Assembly: GCF_003610195.1 (NCBI RefSeq)
Contig: NZ_RAPO01000001.1
Location: 1,302,001 to 1,366,000 of the forward strand
Length of the DNA: 64,000 nucleotides
Origin: Halopiger aswanensis
Lineage (GTDB): Archaea; Halobacteriota; Halobacteria; Halobacteriales; Natrialbaceae
Direction: 5' to 3'
Shown: in pieces, positions 14,950 to 23,932 of the stretch
How the letters are laid out: the number at the start of each line of letters is the position of its first letter
Position numbering within the stretch: the first letter of the stretch is position 1
The notes under the pieces: generated by a model
Database searches by the model: none
What the model was told of the DNA's origin: nothing
Seen by the model: only the letters and a program-made list of their open reading frames with translations
Made by a program: the position numbers and the translations under genes

Positions 14950-17202
14950 TCAACCCTGATGGCCGGGATAGTCCCGCTCGAACCGATCCTCGATTTCGTC
15001 CTCGTCGATCCGGACGACAACCGGCCGCCCGTGCGGGCAGGCGTAGGGATTCTCGCAGTCGTCTAACTTCGAGAGCAGCTCGACCACCGAGCCCTCCGTC
15101 AGCGACGTGTTCCCCGTCAGCGACGGATAGCACGCTAAGTCGCCGAGGAACTCGTCGGCCAGCGCGTCGACCGTCTCCGCGCCCGCCTCGCGGTCGCCCT
15201 CGATAAAGGAGGTGAGGACGTCCCGCAGGTTCGCGGGCTCCAAGGTCTCCTCGAGCACCGCCGGGACGGTCGTCACGGCGATCGTGCGCTCGTCGACGCG
15301 ATCGGCGTAGAAGCCGAGCCGCTCGAGGGCGTCCTCGTACCCCTCGAAGGCTTCGGCCTCCGCGGCGGTCAACTCGAGTTCGACGGGGGACGCCAGCGCC
15401 TGCGCGGCGGGGTCGTCGGCGAACGCGTCCCGCAGCCGCTCGTAGTTGACCCGCTCGTCGGCGGCGTGCTGGTCGATCAGCGCGAGCCCGTCGGGGGTCT
15501 CGCAGACGAGATAGGTGTCGTCGAACTGGCCGAGCACCCGAAGCGGCGGCAGCGAGTCGAAGTCGGTCTCGTCGCCGGTCGCGGGCTCGCCGGCCAGCGT
15601 CCGCTGTTCGGTCGGCCCGTCGAACTTTCGGTTCGAATCGGCCGACTCGGTTCGGTCGGTATCGGTAGTCGAGCCGTCGTCGGCGACCGTCCGCGAGTCG
15701 GAGCCGTTCGAACTCGAGGGGGCGCTCTCGGGACTCTCGCGACTCTCGGTACTCGAGGGGGATTCCGTCGCCGGTGCCGCGCCATCCGCGGGGTCGGTTC
15801 GTGAGGCCGACGGTGATCCCGAGTCGGAAGAGAGGCGGTCCGTCGACCTTGCGCTCGTACTCGAGGGAGACGACGGGTTTCCGTCGTGGTCCGAATCCGG
15901 GGCTGATTCGACCCCAATCGTCGATTCGGGCTCGCTCGAGGTCGACTGCGAGCGGTCGGCATTCAAACCGTCGGCGGACGAGGAGCCGGCGTCGCGACTC
16001 GAGTCGGCGCTCGTAGACTCGGCGGAATCCGTCCGCTCCGGAGTCGAACGGCTGTCCTCGAGGGAGCGTTGGGTACTCGTCTCCGACGGAGCGCTCGAGT
16101 CCGCCCCGGTCCCGCGGCGCGGCTCGATCCGCGCCTCGTCGGGCGCCGACCGACCCCGAGGTGCGCGGGAACGGAGCAGGCCGTGCTCGAGCAGCGCCGA
16201 CTCCACCGCGGCGTCGATCTGCCGGCGGACGGCATCGTCGTCGTCGAACCGGACCTCGCGCTTGCGCGGGTGGACGTTCACGTCGACGGCGTCGCCGGGC
16301 ACCTCGAGAAAGAGGACGACGAACGGGTAGCGGTCGCCGCCCAGTTGGGTGCCGTAGGCGCCCATGATCCCCTCGCGGATCGCGTCGGCCGTGACGGCCC
16401 GGCCGTTGACGTAGGTCGCGAGGTACTCGCGGCTCGAGCGGTTGGTTTCGGGATGAGAGACGAGTCCCGAGACAGAGTCGACGGGGCCGGGCGGCAGTTC
16501 GTCTTCATCGACCTCGACGCGGATCATCGAGGAGGCGACCTCGCGGCCGTAGACCGAGAGGACCGCGGCCTGCAGATCGCCCTGGCCCGTCGTGGCGAAG
16601 ACCTCGCGGTCGTCGTGGGTCAGCGAGACCGCCACGTCCGGGTTCGCCAGCGCGTAGCGGGTGACGACGCGGTTGACGTGGGCGAACTCCGTCGCCGTCG
16701 TCTTGAGGAACTTCCGGCGAGCGGGCGTATTGTAAAAGAGGTCCTCGACCTCGACGGTGGTGCCCTCCGGGCAGCCGACGGGCTCGACCGACGTCACCTC
16801 GCCGCCCTCGTAAACCAGTTCCGTGCCCGCGCCGTCGGCGCCCCGCGGTCGCGAGCAGATGGTCAGCCGCGAGACCGAGCCGATCGTGTGCAAGGCCTCG
16901 CCGCGGAAGCCCAGCGTCCGGACGCCCGACTCGAGGTCCTCGAGCCCCTCGATCTTGCTGGTCGTGTGCTCGCGGACGGCGGCGCGCAGATCCGCCTCGC
17001 TCATCCCGTGGCCGTCGTCGGCGACCCGGATGAGTTCGGTGCCGCCCTCCTCGACGGTGACGTCGACGCGGTCGGCGTCGGCGTCTAGGCTGTTCTCGAC
17101 GAGTTCCTTGACCGCGCTGGCGGGGCGTTCGACGACCTCGCCGGCGGCGATGCGGGCGACGGTGTCCTCGTCGAGGCGGTGGATGTTGGTTTCCTCGCTC
17201 AT
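14950..17202 (-). CDS. mutL: DNA mismatch repair protein MutL
   Basis: The 750-residue protein couples mismatch recognition by MutS to strand incision. The N-terminal GHKL ATPase domain shows ELVENSLDADA, VADDGHGM, TTSKIEGLEDL and LGFRGEALHTIGSVS within the first 110 residues. A Ser/Asp-rich disordered linker spans about 340-545. The C-terminal dimerisation domain carries the latent endonuclease motif DQHAADERVNYE (DQHAx2Ex4E) near residue 575 and CPHGRP near the end, so this MutL should nick DNA itself. The start codon overlaps the stop of the upstream aldolase gene (ATGA), which implies co-translation. The mutS gene is about 10 kb away. Confidence 0.97.
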   Translation of the reverse strand: MSEETNIHRLDEDTVARIAAGEVVERPASAVKELVENSLDADADRVDVTVEEGGTELIRVADDGHGMSEADLRAAVREHTTSKIEGLEDLESGVRTLGFRGEALHTIGSVSRLTICSRPRGADGAGTELVYEGGEVTSVEPVGCPEGTTVEVEDLFYNTPARRKFLKTTATEFAHVNRVVTRYALANPDVAVSLTHDDREVFATTGQGDLQAAVLSVYGREVASSMIRVEVDEDELPPGPVDSVSGLVSHPETNRSSREYLATYVNGRAVTADAIREGIMGAYGTQLGGDRYPFVVLFLEVPGDAVDVNVHPRKREVRFDDDDAVRRQIDAAVESALLEHGLLRSRAPRGRSAPDEARIEPRRGTGADSSAPSETSTQRSLEDSRSTPERTDSAESTSADSSRDAGSSSADGLNADRSQSTSSEPESTIGVESAPDSDHDGNPSSPSSTSARSTDRLSSDSGSPSASRTDPADGAAPATESPSSTESRESPESAPSSSNGSDSRTVADDGSTTDTDRTESADSNRKFDGPTEQRTLAGEPATGDETDFDSLPPLRVLGQFDDTYLVCETPDGLALIDQHAADERVNYERLRDAFADDPAAQALASPVELELTAAEAEAFEGYEDALERLGFYADRVDERTIAVTTVPAVLEETLEPANLRDVLTSFIEGDREAGAETVDALADEFLGDLACYPSLTGNTSLTEGSVVELLSKLDDCENPYACPHGRPVVVRIDEDEIEDRFERDYPGHQG

Positions 17203-18086
17203 GCCTCGAGCACGCCGTCGACCGCGTCTTCGATCGCTTCGCGGCCGTCCTCGGGAACGGTCACAAGCGGCGGCCGAACGGCGTCCGATGGAATCACGTC
17301 GCGGTACTCGAGCGCCGCTTTCGTCGCCGGAGCGAATCCGTACGCGCCGCAGGCTTCGAACAGGTCCGCGATCGCGTTCTGCAGCGTCGCGCCGCGCTCG
17401 CTCTCGGCGGTCTCGTACAGCTCGCTATAGGCTTCGGGGACGGCGTTCGACAGCGCGTTCACCCCGCCGTCGGCGCCCATCCGCAGCGACGGCAGCAGGA
17501 GGGCGTCGTACCCCTGCAGGTGCAGGAAGTCGTCGGGCGTCGCCCGCATCGCCGCGAGGAAGTACTCGAGGTCGCCGCTCGAGTCCTTCAGGCCGACGAC
17601 GTTGTCGTGCTCGGCGACCGCTTCGACGGTTTCGACCGCGATTTCGCCGCCGGTGCAGGCCGGGATGTTGTACAGCAACAGCGGCAGCGGCGACTCATCC
17701 GCGACGGCCTCGAAGAACCGCTCGTTACCGGCCGGCGCGTTCGCCGCGTGGAAGTACGGCGGGACGACGACCGCGGCGTCGGCGCCGAGTTCGGCCGCCT
17801 GGTCGAGGTACTCGAGGGTCTCGGCGACGCTGGTCGCGCCTGCACCGGTGACGACCGGTACGTCGCCGTCGATCTGGTCGACTGTGAACTCGAGAACGCG
17901 GCGCCGTTCGTCGGGCGAGAGGCTGGCGAACTCGCCCGTCGTCCCGTTCGGGAAGACCGCATCGATGCCGCCCGCGACGAGCGTCTCGAGGAGGTCAGTG
18001 AGGGCGTCCTCGTCGATCTCGTTCGCGTCGTCGAACGGCGTCGCGACCGGACACGTGATTCCCGCGAGTTCCTGCTGGAGATCCAT
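17199..18086 (-). CDS. DapA/KDG-aldolase family class I aldolase
   Basis: The 295-residue protein belongs to the dihydrodipicolinate synthase/N-acetylneuraminate lyase family of Schiff-base aldolases. The signature NGTTGEFASL lies near residues 44-53. The catalytic Tyr is in LLYNIPACTGG (near 137) and the Schiff-base Lys in VVGLKDSSGD (near 163). True DapA enzymes carry Arg after YNVP (YNVPxRT), which is replaced here by Cys-Thr; this resembles archaeal 2-keto-3-deoxy-sugar-acid aldolases instead. The substrate is therefore uncertain and a sugar-acid aldolase is more likely than lysine synthesis. It overlaps mutL by four bases. The start at 18086 gives MDLQQELAG. Confidence 0.85.
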   Translation of the reverse strand: MDLQQELAGITCPVATPFDDANEIDEDALTDLLETLVAGGIDAVFPNGTTGEFASLSPDERRRVLEFTVDQIDGDVPVVTGAGATSVAETLEYLDQAAELGADAAVVVPPYFHAANAPAGNERFFEAVADESPLPLLLYNIPACTGGEIAVETVEAVAEHDNVVGLKDSSGDLEYFLAAMRATPDDFLHLQGYDALLLPSLRMGADGGVNALSNAVPEAYSELYETAESERGATLQNAIADLFEACGAYGFAPATKAALEYRDVIPSDAVRPPLVTVPEDGREAIEDAVDGVLEA

Positions 18087-18239
18087 ATCGGGTTGTTTCG
18101 CGGCGGTTGCAAAAACGTATCCACTCCACTCTCGAGGTGCTGCCCCCTGCGGAAGTTGTAATCGGGGATGCACAGGGGAACTGGAACCGATCACGACGAA
18201 CTGGACGCGGAGGTACTCGATTCGGCTCCGCTACGGAGG

Positions 18240-19394
18240 TCACTGTTCGGTGAGCGCGTAGACGGCCCCGTCGCTGGTACCGACGTAGACGGTTCCGTCG
18301 ACCACCACCGGCGACGATATCGACGTGTTGCGATCTCCCGTCTCGAAGCGCCACCGTTCGGTGCCGTCGGAAGCGTCCAATGCATAGACGATACCGTCAT
18401 CGCCGCCGACGTAGACCGAGTCGTCGATTACTGCCGGAGAGGATCGAACTCGTTCCCCCGTCTCGAACGACCACCGTTCGGTGCCGTCGTTGGCAGCTAT
18501 CGCATAGATGCTATCGTTCACTCCGGCGTAAACCGTATCGTCGACTACCGTTGGCGGTGCCGTTCCGGGAGTGGCCGTAGAGTCGTCCGTTTCGAAAGCC
18601 CACCGTTCGGTGCCGTCGGCGGCGTCCAGCGCGTAGACCTTCTGATTCCATCTGAGGTAGACGGTGCCGTCGGCTACCGCTGGCGTCGCGTTTCCGAGGG
18701 CGTCGGTCTCGAACGTCCACCGCTCGGTACCGTCAGCGGCGTCCAGTGCGTAAGCGGCGCTCCCGCTCCCGATGTAGACGGTGTCGTCCACCACCGCCGG
18801 CGAGGCCGTGACGCTGTATCCCACCCCGAACGTCCACCGGTCGCTGCCATCGGCGGCGTCCAGCGCGTAGAGCTGTCCGTCACCGTTGTTTCCAATATAG
18901 ACGGTTCCATCGACCACCGTCGGTGACGAAATTCCGAACTGGCCGGTCTCGGAGCGCCACTGTTCAGTACCGTCGGCAGCGTCCAGCGCGTAGACGTGGC
19001 GCTCGTGACTCCCGACGTAGACGGTGTCGTTCACGACTGCCGGCGCCGAGTCGATCCGCCCGCCCGTGGAGATGGTCCACCGTTCGGTGCCGTCACCGTC
19101 GAACGCGTAGACTGACCCACCGTCGCTCCCGACGTAGGCGGTGTCATCGATCACCGCAAGCGCTTTCCCGGCCCACCCGTCCGTCTGGGCGGTCCACCGT
19201 TCGGTGACCGAATCGGTTGGACCGGTCGTACCCGGCGGCCCTCCCGTCCGGGCGGAATCGTACTGAAACGTCGACACGCCGGCACTGCCCGCAGTTCGTG
19301 TCCTCGCGGTACGGGGGAGGGAACAGCCGCTGAGGAGGGCCAATCCGGTCCCGGAAAACTGGAGGAATCTGCGCCGCGACGGGGCGTGTTCCAT
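18240..19394 (-). CDS. Tat lipoprotein with PQQ-type beta-propeller repeats
   Basis: The 384-residue protein has a twin-arginine signal with a lipobox, SRRRFLQFSGTGLALLSGCS (Cys near residue 24), so it should be anchored to the outer face of the membrane. The mature part consists of about eight repeats of the pattern AVVDDTVYVGSxxxxVYALDAADGTERW, the beta-propeller repeat of the PQQ/BamB family. Such propellers serve as binding scaffolds. There is no catalytic PQQ site that I can define. Base composition is somewhat lower in GC than neighbours. A TATA-like box lies 25-32 bases upstream of the start at 19394. Confidence 0.88.
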   Translation of the reverse strand: MEHAPSRRRFLQFSGTGLALLSGCSLPRTARTRTAGSAGVSTFQYDSARTGGPPGTTGPTDSVTERWTAQTDGWAGKALAVIDDTAYVGSDGGSVYAFDGDGTERWTISTGGRIDSAPAVVNDTVYVGSHERHVYALDAADGTEQWRSETGQFGISSPTVVDGTVYIGNNGDGQLYALDAADGSDRWTFGVGYSVTASPAVVDDTVYIGSGSAAYALDAADGTERWTFETDALGNATPAVADGTVYLRWNQKVYALDAADGTERWAFETDDSTATPGTAPPTVVDDTVYAGVNDSIYAIAANDGTERWSFETGERVRSSPAVIDDSVYVGGDDGIVYALDASDGTERWRFETGDRNTSISSPVVVDGTVYVGTSDGAVYALTEQ

Positions 19395-19418
19395 AGCTAT
19401 TGCTCCCATCCGACAGGG

Positions 19419-19426
19419 ATAAAATT
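19419..19426 (-). promoter_or_regulatory. TATA-like box of the beta-propeller lipoprotein gene
   Basis: The minus strand reads AATTTTAT at a position 25-32 bases upstream of the chosen ATG at 19394, inside an AT-rich stretch. The spacing fits a leaderless or short-leader haloarchaeal transcript. Confidence 0.5.
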
Positions 19427-19585
19427 AGTGTCATTTCCCCCGGTACGGAAATAAGCGTGAGTATGTGGAACAAAACTGATGTAATTAGACATTCATACAA
19501 GCCCTCTCTCTACCCCGCCGTTCTCGTCTGACTCATCGAGCGAACTTACTCGGACGACGCGATCTGACGGAACAGCCGGACGGGC

Positions 19586-20695
19586 TCAGTCGCCCCTCGA
19601 GACCAGCCAGAACGCGACGGCACCGAGGACAAATGCGACGCCGACGTTGACCGCGAGGCCGACGATTCCGACGCCGACGACCAGCGCCAGTGCCCGTAGG
19701 TCGTCCCAGTCGACGGGGTCGAGCGCTGCACGGCCGAGCTCGAGCGCGACGACGGCCAGCAGAACCCCGAGCAGGGCCGTCGGGAAGGCGGCGAGCAGCG
19801 CGCCGGTCGCGACCAGCGCGAGCGCGACGTAGCCGATCCCGAGCAGGACGTTCGCGCCGCCGGTCCGCGCGCCGAAGGCGTACTTCCCTGCGAGGCCGCC
19901 GCTGCCGTGGCACATCGGCACGCCGCCCAGCGGGATCGCCGCGAGGCAGGTCACGCCCATGCTCGTCGAGAGGTCGTCGGCCGAGATATCCCGATCGTAG
20001 AGGTCGCCGCAGAGCAGCGCGGTCGCGATCGCCGCGTTGCCGACGGTCATCCCCAGTTGGGCGACAGTGCCCTCGAGTGCGGCGGCCGTAAGGCTGGGCG
20101 TGCCGGCGGGGAACGGCGTGAGTTCCGGCGCCGTTGGCATCGGCATGCCGGCCGCAGCGACCGCCGCAGCGGCGCCGAGCGCGAGGACGACCAGCACGCT
20201 GGACTGGCGGTAGCCCGCGAGCGCGAGCAGGCCGACGACCGCGAGGCCGGCGCCCGCGACAGCCGGACCCCCGAGCGAGAGTTCGACGGCCGACTCGAGC
20301 AAGAGCAGGGCGACGGCGAACTGGACGCCGCGGATGACCGGCTCGCCGACGACGCGCTGAACGCGGCCGACGAGGCCGAGTTGCCCGACCGCGAGTAGCA
20401 CGCCGCCCGCGAGGAGGCCGGCCGCGGCGAGTTCCGGATACGAGAGGGAGCCGACGATGGCCAGCCCGACCAGCGCCTTCATCGGCTCGACCGAGAGCGG
20501 CATCCCGTAGTAGAGGCCCCAGACGATCTGGAAGACGCCGAAGCCGACCAGCACGTGCGGCAGGGAGACGCTCGTCGTCGCGGCCAGCGCCACCAGCAGC
20601 GGCAGCACCGTAATCGAATCCCCTAGCGCACCCGTCAACTCGCCCAGGGAGAACTCGAGGTCGGATCGACCCGCCGTCGGGAACGAGTACGCCAT
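19586..20695 (-). CDS. Molybdate/sulfate transporter, MOT1 family
   Basis: This is a 369-residue membrane protein with about ten to eleven helices. Two family signatures are visible: FGVFQIVWGLYYGMPLSVEPMKA near residues 52-74, like the PVQPMK motif of plant and bacterial MOT1, and GGVPMCHGSGGLAGKYAFGA near 245-264. MOT1 proteins import molybdate with high affinity. The assignment to molybdate rather than sulfate rests on the family motifs only. The ATG at 20695 is close to the divergent upstream region. It stands alone, without ABC-type components. Confidence 0.85.
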   Translation of the reverse strand: MAYSFPTAGRSDLEFSLGELTGALGDSITVLPLLVALAATTSVSLPHVLVGFGVFQIVWGLYYGMPLSVEPMKALVGLAIVGSLSYPELAAAGLLAGGVLLAVGQLGLVGRVQRVVGEPVIRGVQFAVALLLLESAVELSLGGPAVAGAGLAVVGLLALAGYRQSSVLVVLALGAAAAVAAAGMPMPTAPELTPFPAGTPSLTAAALEGTVAQLGMTVGNAAIATALLCGDLYDRDISADDLSTSMGVTCLAAIPLGGVPMCHGSGGLAGKYAFGARTGGANVLLGIGYVALALVATGALLAAFPTALLGVLLAVVALELGRAALDPVDWDDLRALALVVGVGIVGLAVNVGVAFVLGAVAFWLVSRGD

Positions 20696-20813
20696 TGACG
20701 TCCGATTCGCTATCGACGCTTTTGACCGTTTTGAGTAACCATTCGGGGTTTCTCGAGCGACAAATGATGCGGGAATCGGTTACGTCGAACCGGACGGTCG
20801 ATCGAGAACGGCG

Positions 20814-21317
20814 TTACGACCGCTCCTCGACGTCGACGGTAGTGGTTCCCGACCGCGAGGACTCCGCGAGGTCGTCGTCCATCGCGGTCTCCATTCGCCG
20901 TTCGAACTCCGCTTCGCTAATCTCGCCGTCGACGTACTGCTCTTTCAGCCGTTGCCTGCGATCCTCCGGCGTCGGTTCGACCGTCTCCGCGACGTCGAAC
21001 TGCCGCAGGACGGGGTACTCGCGCTCGAGTCGCTCGACGAGCGCGACGAGCCGGTCGCTCCGGGGGAGCGAGGCGCTCCGCAGGACGGAGACGACGGTCG
21101 CCGCGAGGAACAGAGCCGCGAGCAACCCGAGACCGAGTCCGAGCGCGATCCACTCGGCGGCTTCGCCGACCATCGCCAGCAGGATGAACTCCTCGCCGCG
21201 CGGGACGCTTCCGGAGAGCACCGACAGCGCGTCCAGCACGCCGAGCAATCCGACGCCGAGCAGCAACGCCGTGGACGCGATGAACCCGCCGAAGTACAGC
21301 CAGCGACGAGAGACCAT
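20814..21317 (-). CDS. Membrane protein with C-terminal SHOCT domain
   Basis: The 167-residue protein has two N-terminal membrane segments (LYFGGFIASTALLLGVGLLGVL and ALGLGLGLLAALFLAATVVSVL). A cytosolic part ends in a SHOCT motif, LKEQYVDGEISEAEFERRME (about residues 122-141), and a disordered tail follows. SHOCT modules are short helical oligomerisation segments found in many prokaryotic membrane proteins. No specific role can be assigned. It lies between the molybdate transporter gene and the divergent AIR-synthase-like gene. Confidence 0.85.
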   Translation of the reverse strand: MVSRRWLYFGGFIASTALLLGVGLLGVLDALSVLSGSVPRGEEFILLAMVGEAAEWIALGLGLGLLAALFLAATVVSVLRSASLPRSDRLVALVERLEREYPVLRQFDVAETVEPTPEDRRQRLKEQYVDGEISEAEFERRMETAMDDDLAESSRSGTTTVDVEERS

Positions 21318-21439
21318 ATCCGACCGTTGGGACGACAGCGGATTAAACGTACCGCGCGGTTCCGAACGCGGAGGTGAGGCCGGGTCCGACGACGGGACGG
21401 ATCACCACCGCTAAGAGCGCTCCCTGCGACGGTCCGAGC

Positions 21440-22450
21440 GTGAGCGACCTCGGTAAAATCGATCGGACGTTCTTCGAACGGCACGTCGCGTCCAACCTCG
21501 GCGCGGACCGCGACGACGTCGCGCTGGGTCCCCAGCACGGCGTCGACTTCGGCGTCCTCGAGATCGGCGGCCAGGCACTCGTTACGGCGACCGACCCGAT
21601 ATCGATCCTGCCGCCGCTGGGCTTCGAGCGTGCGGCGCGGTTCGCCCTCGATTTGATCCTCGCGGACGTGGCCGTCAGCGGCGTCGCGCCGTCGCACCTC
21701 TCGATCTGTTTCACCCTCCCCGAGGCGATGACCGACGACGAGTTCGCGACGGTCTGGGAGACGATCCACGAGGAGTGTACGGATCTGGGCGTCTCCGTCG
21801 TTACCGGCCACACCGCGCGCTACTCCGATCCCACGTTCCCCTGGATCGGCGCGGCGACCGCGATGGGCGTCGGCGAGTTCGACGACATCGTCCGGCCGGA
21901 CGGCGCACAGGTTGGCGACCGACTCCTGCTGACGACCGGCCCTGCCGTCGAGGCGGTCGGCCTGTTGAGCACCCTCTTCCCCGACGAGATAGACGTCTCC
22001 GACGGCGAGCTCGCCGACGCGCAAGCGCGCCTCGAGGAGGTCCACTGCGTCCGGGACGCGCTGACGGCGGCCGCGGCGGGTCCGGTGCGGGCGATGCACG
22101 ACGTGACGGAGGGCGGACTCGCGGGCGCGCTGAACGAGATGGCCGACGGCGCGGACGCCCGATTCGTCGTGGACCGCAAGGCCGTCCCGATGCGCCCCGG
22201 CGTCCGCGAGGTCTGCGACGCCCTCGAGATCGATCCCTGGGCGACGACCAGTTGCGGTTCGCTGCTCATCGCGGTCGATCCCGACGGCGTCGACGACGTG
22301 CGGGCGGCGCTCGAGGAGCGCGACACCGTCGTCGCCGAAATCGGCCGCGTCGAGTCGGGAACCGGCGTCGTCGACGAGGCGGGCGAACGGATCGAACACC
22401 CGGCCGGCGACGCCTCCTGGGGCGTCTACGCCGACCTTGCGAGCGAGTAG
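21440..22450 (+). CDS. AIR-synthase-family protein (HypE/ThiL-like)
   Basis: The 336-residue protein has the two-domain PurM/HypE/ThiL fold: an N-terminal ATP-binding part with LVTATDPIS and [17 protein letters not shown], then [12 protein letters not shown]. The C-terminal part has [19 protein letters not shown] and [14 protein letters not shown]. The sequence is closest in style to HypE-like archaeal proteins of unknown substrate, and hydrogenases are not expected here. It directly precedes the thiDN gene on the same strand, so a role in thiamine phosphate metabolism is possible but unproven. The GTG at 21440 is chosen because the frame before it lacks family similarity. Confidence 0.85.
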   Translation: MSDLGKIDRTFFERHVASNLGADRDDVALGPQHGVDFGVLEIGGQALVTATDPISILPPLGFERAARFALDLILADVAVSGVAPSHLSICFTLPEAMTDDEFATVWETIHEECTDLGVSVVTGHTARYSDPTFPWIGAATAMGVGEFDDIVRPDGAQVGDRLLLTTGPAVEAVGLLSTLFPDEIDVSDGELADAQARLEEVHCVRDALTAAAAGPVRAMHDVTEGGLAGALNEMADGADARFVVDRKAVPMRPGVREVCDALEIDPWATTSCGSLLIAVDPDGVDDVRAALEERDTVVAEIGRVESGTGVVDEAGERIEHPAGDASWGVYADLASE

Positions 22451-22531
22451 CGAAGACTGATAGGCGTCGGCGTGGTCGCACCGCTTGAGTTCGAGCGCCG
22501 ACGATCGTTCGCCCAGCACACCACCATCAAT

Positions 22532-22539
22532 TTGTATAA
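22532..22539 (+). promoter_or_regulatory. TATA-like box of the thiDN gene
   Basis: The sequence TTGTATAA is centred about 23 bases upstream of the ATG at 22559, consistent with a leaderless transcript of its own. There is no room between this box and the start codon for a TPP riboswitch, so regulation would have to be at promoter level. Confidence 0.45.
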
Positions 22540-22558
22540 CCGAGAAATACGTCCAGCT

Positions 22559-23932
22559 ATGAGAACGCCAGCACCCGACACGCGTCCCGTCGCGCTGACG
22601 ATCGCCGGCAGCGACTCCGGCGGCGGCGCCGGGATCCAGGCCGACCTCGCGACGATGGTCGCCCACGGCGTCTTCGGCACGTCGGCGATCACGGCCGTCA
22701 CCGCCCAGCACACCCGCGGCGTCGAGTCCTCGCACGTCCTGCCGGTCGAGGAGGTCGAGGCCCAGCTCGAGGCCGTCACGGGCGACTTCGACGTCGCCGC
22801 GGCGAAGACGGGGATGCTCGCGACGACCGAAATCGTCGAACTCGTCGCCGAGAAGGCGCGCGACTTCGAGTTCCCGCTGGTCGTCGACCCCGTCATGGTC
22901 GCGACCTCCGGGGATCGGCTGCTCGAGCCCGAGGCCGAGCGCGCCTACGAGGACCTGCTCTCGGCGGCGACCGTCGCGACCCCCAACGCCGACGAGGCCG
23001 AGGTGTTGACTGGAATCGAGGTCGTCGACGAGGAGAGCGCCCGCGAGGCCGGCCGGGAGATCCTCGAGACGGGCGCCGACGCCGTCCTCGTAAAGGGCGG
23101 GCACGTCCCCGGCGAGCGAGTTCAGGACGTGCTCGTCACGGCCGACGAAGTGCGGGCGTTCGAGCACCCGCGGATCGGTACGGAGGCCACCCACGGCTCC
23201 GGCTGCGCGCTGGCGGCCGCAATCGCCGCCAGGCTTGCCAACGGCCAGCCGCTCTCGGACGCCGTCGGCGGCGCGACCGACTTCCTCGCGCGGGCGGTGC
23301 GGTACTACTACGACGTCGGCGAGGGCCACGGCGCGGTCAACCACATGGCGTCGCTGCGCAACGAGGCCGCGCGCGAGGCGACCGCAGAGGAGGTCGAAGC
23401 CGTCGTCGAGGAGTTCGTCGCGGCCGACGTCTCCGGGCTCGTTCCGGAGGTGGGGATGAACGTCGTCGGCGCGACGCCCTACGCCGAGGCCGTCGACGAG
23501 ACCGCCGCCGTCGAGGGACGGATGACCCGGACGCTGTCGGGCGTCCGGCCGAACCGCGGGGTGCGGTTCGGCGCCTCGAGCCACGTCGCACGATTCTTGC
23601 TCGCTGCCCGGGAGTTCTTCCCCGAACTCCGGTTCGCCGTCAACTGCCGGTTCGACGAGGACGTCGAGGCGGCGCTCGAAGGCCTCGAGTGGCCAGTCGC
23701 CGAGTACGACCGCACCGACGAACCGACCGAGATCGCGGCGATCGAGGGACGCACGATGCAGTGGGGCGCACAGCGGGCGTTCGAGGACCGCGACGAGCCG
23801 CCGGCCGCCGTCGTCGACCGCGGCGCCGTCGGCAAGGAGGCGGTGGTGACGCTCGTCGCCGCGGATCTGAAGACGCTCGTCGAGCGCGCGCTGACGCTGA
23901 ACGCCGCAGTCTCGGAAGGTGACGAATCGTGA
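22559..23932 (+). CDS. thiD: Bifunctional HMP/HMP-phosphate kinase and ThiN-type thiamine phosphate synthase
   Basis: The 457-residue fusion makes the pyrimidine half of thiamine and joins it to the thiazole. The N-terminal ThiD kinase domain (about 1-255) shows [32 protein letters not shown] and the ATP/anion-hole segment [18 protein letters not shown]. The C-terminal ThiN domain (about 285-457) starts with [11 protein letters not shown] and contains [19 protein letters not shown]. This ThiD-ThiN arrangement is usual in archaea lacking ThiE. Its stop overlaps the GTG start of the next gene. The start at 22559 lies just after a TATA-like box. Confidence 0.95.
   Translation: MRTPAPDTRPVALTIAGSDSGGGAGIQADLATMVAHGVFGTSAITAVTAQHTRGVESSHVLPVEEVEAQLEAVTGDFDVAAAKTGMLATTEIVELVAEKARDFEFPLVVDPVMVATSGDRLLEPEAERAYEDLLSAATVATPNADEAEVLTGIEVVDEESAREAGREILETGADAVLVKGGHVPGERVQDVLVTADEVRAFEHPRIGTEATHGSGCALAAAIAARLANGQPLSDAVGGATDFLARAVRYYYDVGEGHGAVNHMASLRNEAAREATAEEVEAVVEEFVAADVSGLVPEVGMNVVGATPYAEAVDETAAVEGRMTRTLSGVRPNRGVRFGASSHVARFLLAAREFFPELRFAVNCRFDEDVEAALEGLEWPVAEYDRTDEPTEIAAIEGRTMQWGAQRAFEDRDEPPAAVVDRGAVGKEAVVTLVAADLKTLVERALTLNAAVSEGDES

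Noticed and set aside
22451-22558. Possible TPP riboswitch upstream of thiDN
   Set aside because: The intergenic space is only 108 bases, the TATA-like box is about 23 bases from the start codon, and no conserved riboswitch core was found.
20945-23584. Very long minus-strand open frame (over 800 codons) across the AIR-synthase and thiDN genes
   Set aside because: It is antisense to two genes with clear family motifs, and its translation is low-complexity Arg/Gly/Val-rich text typical of high-GC shadow frames.
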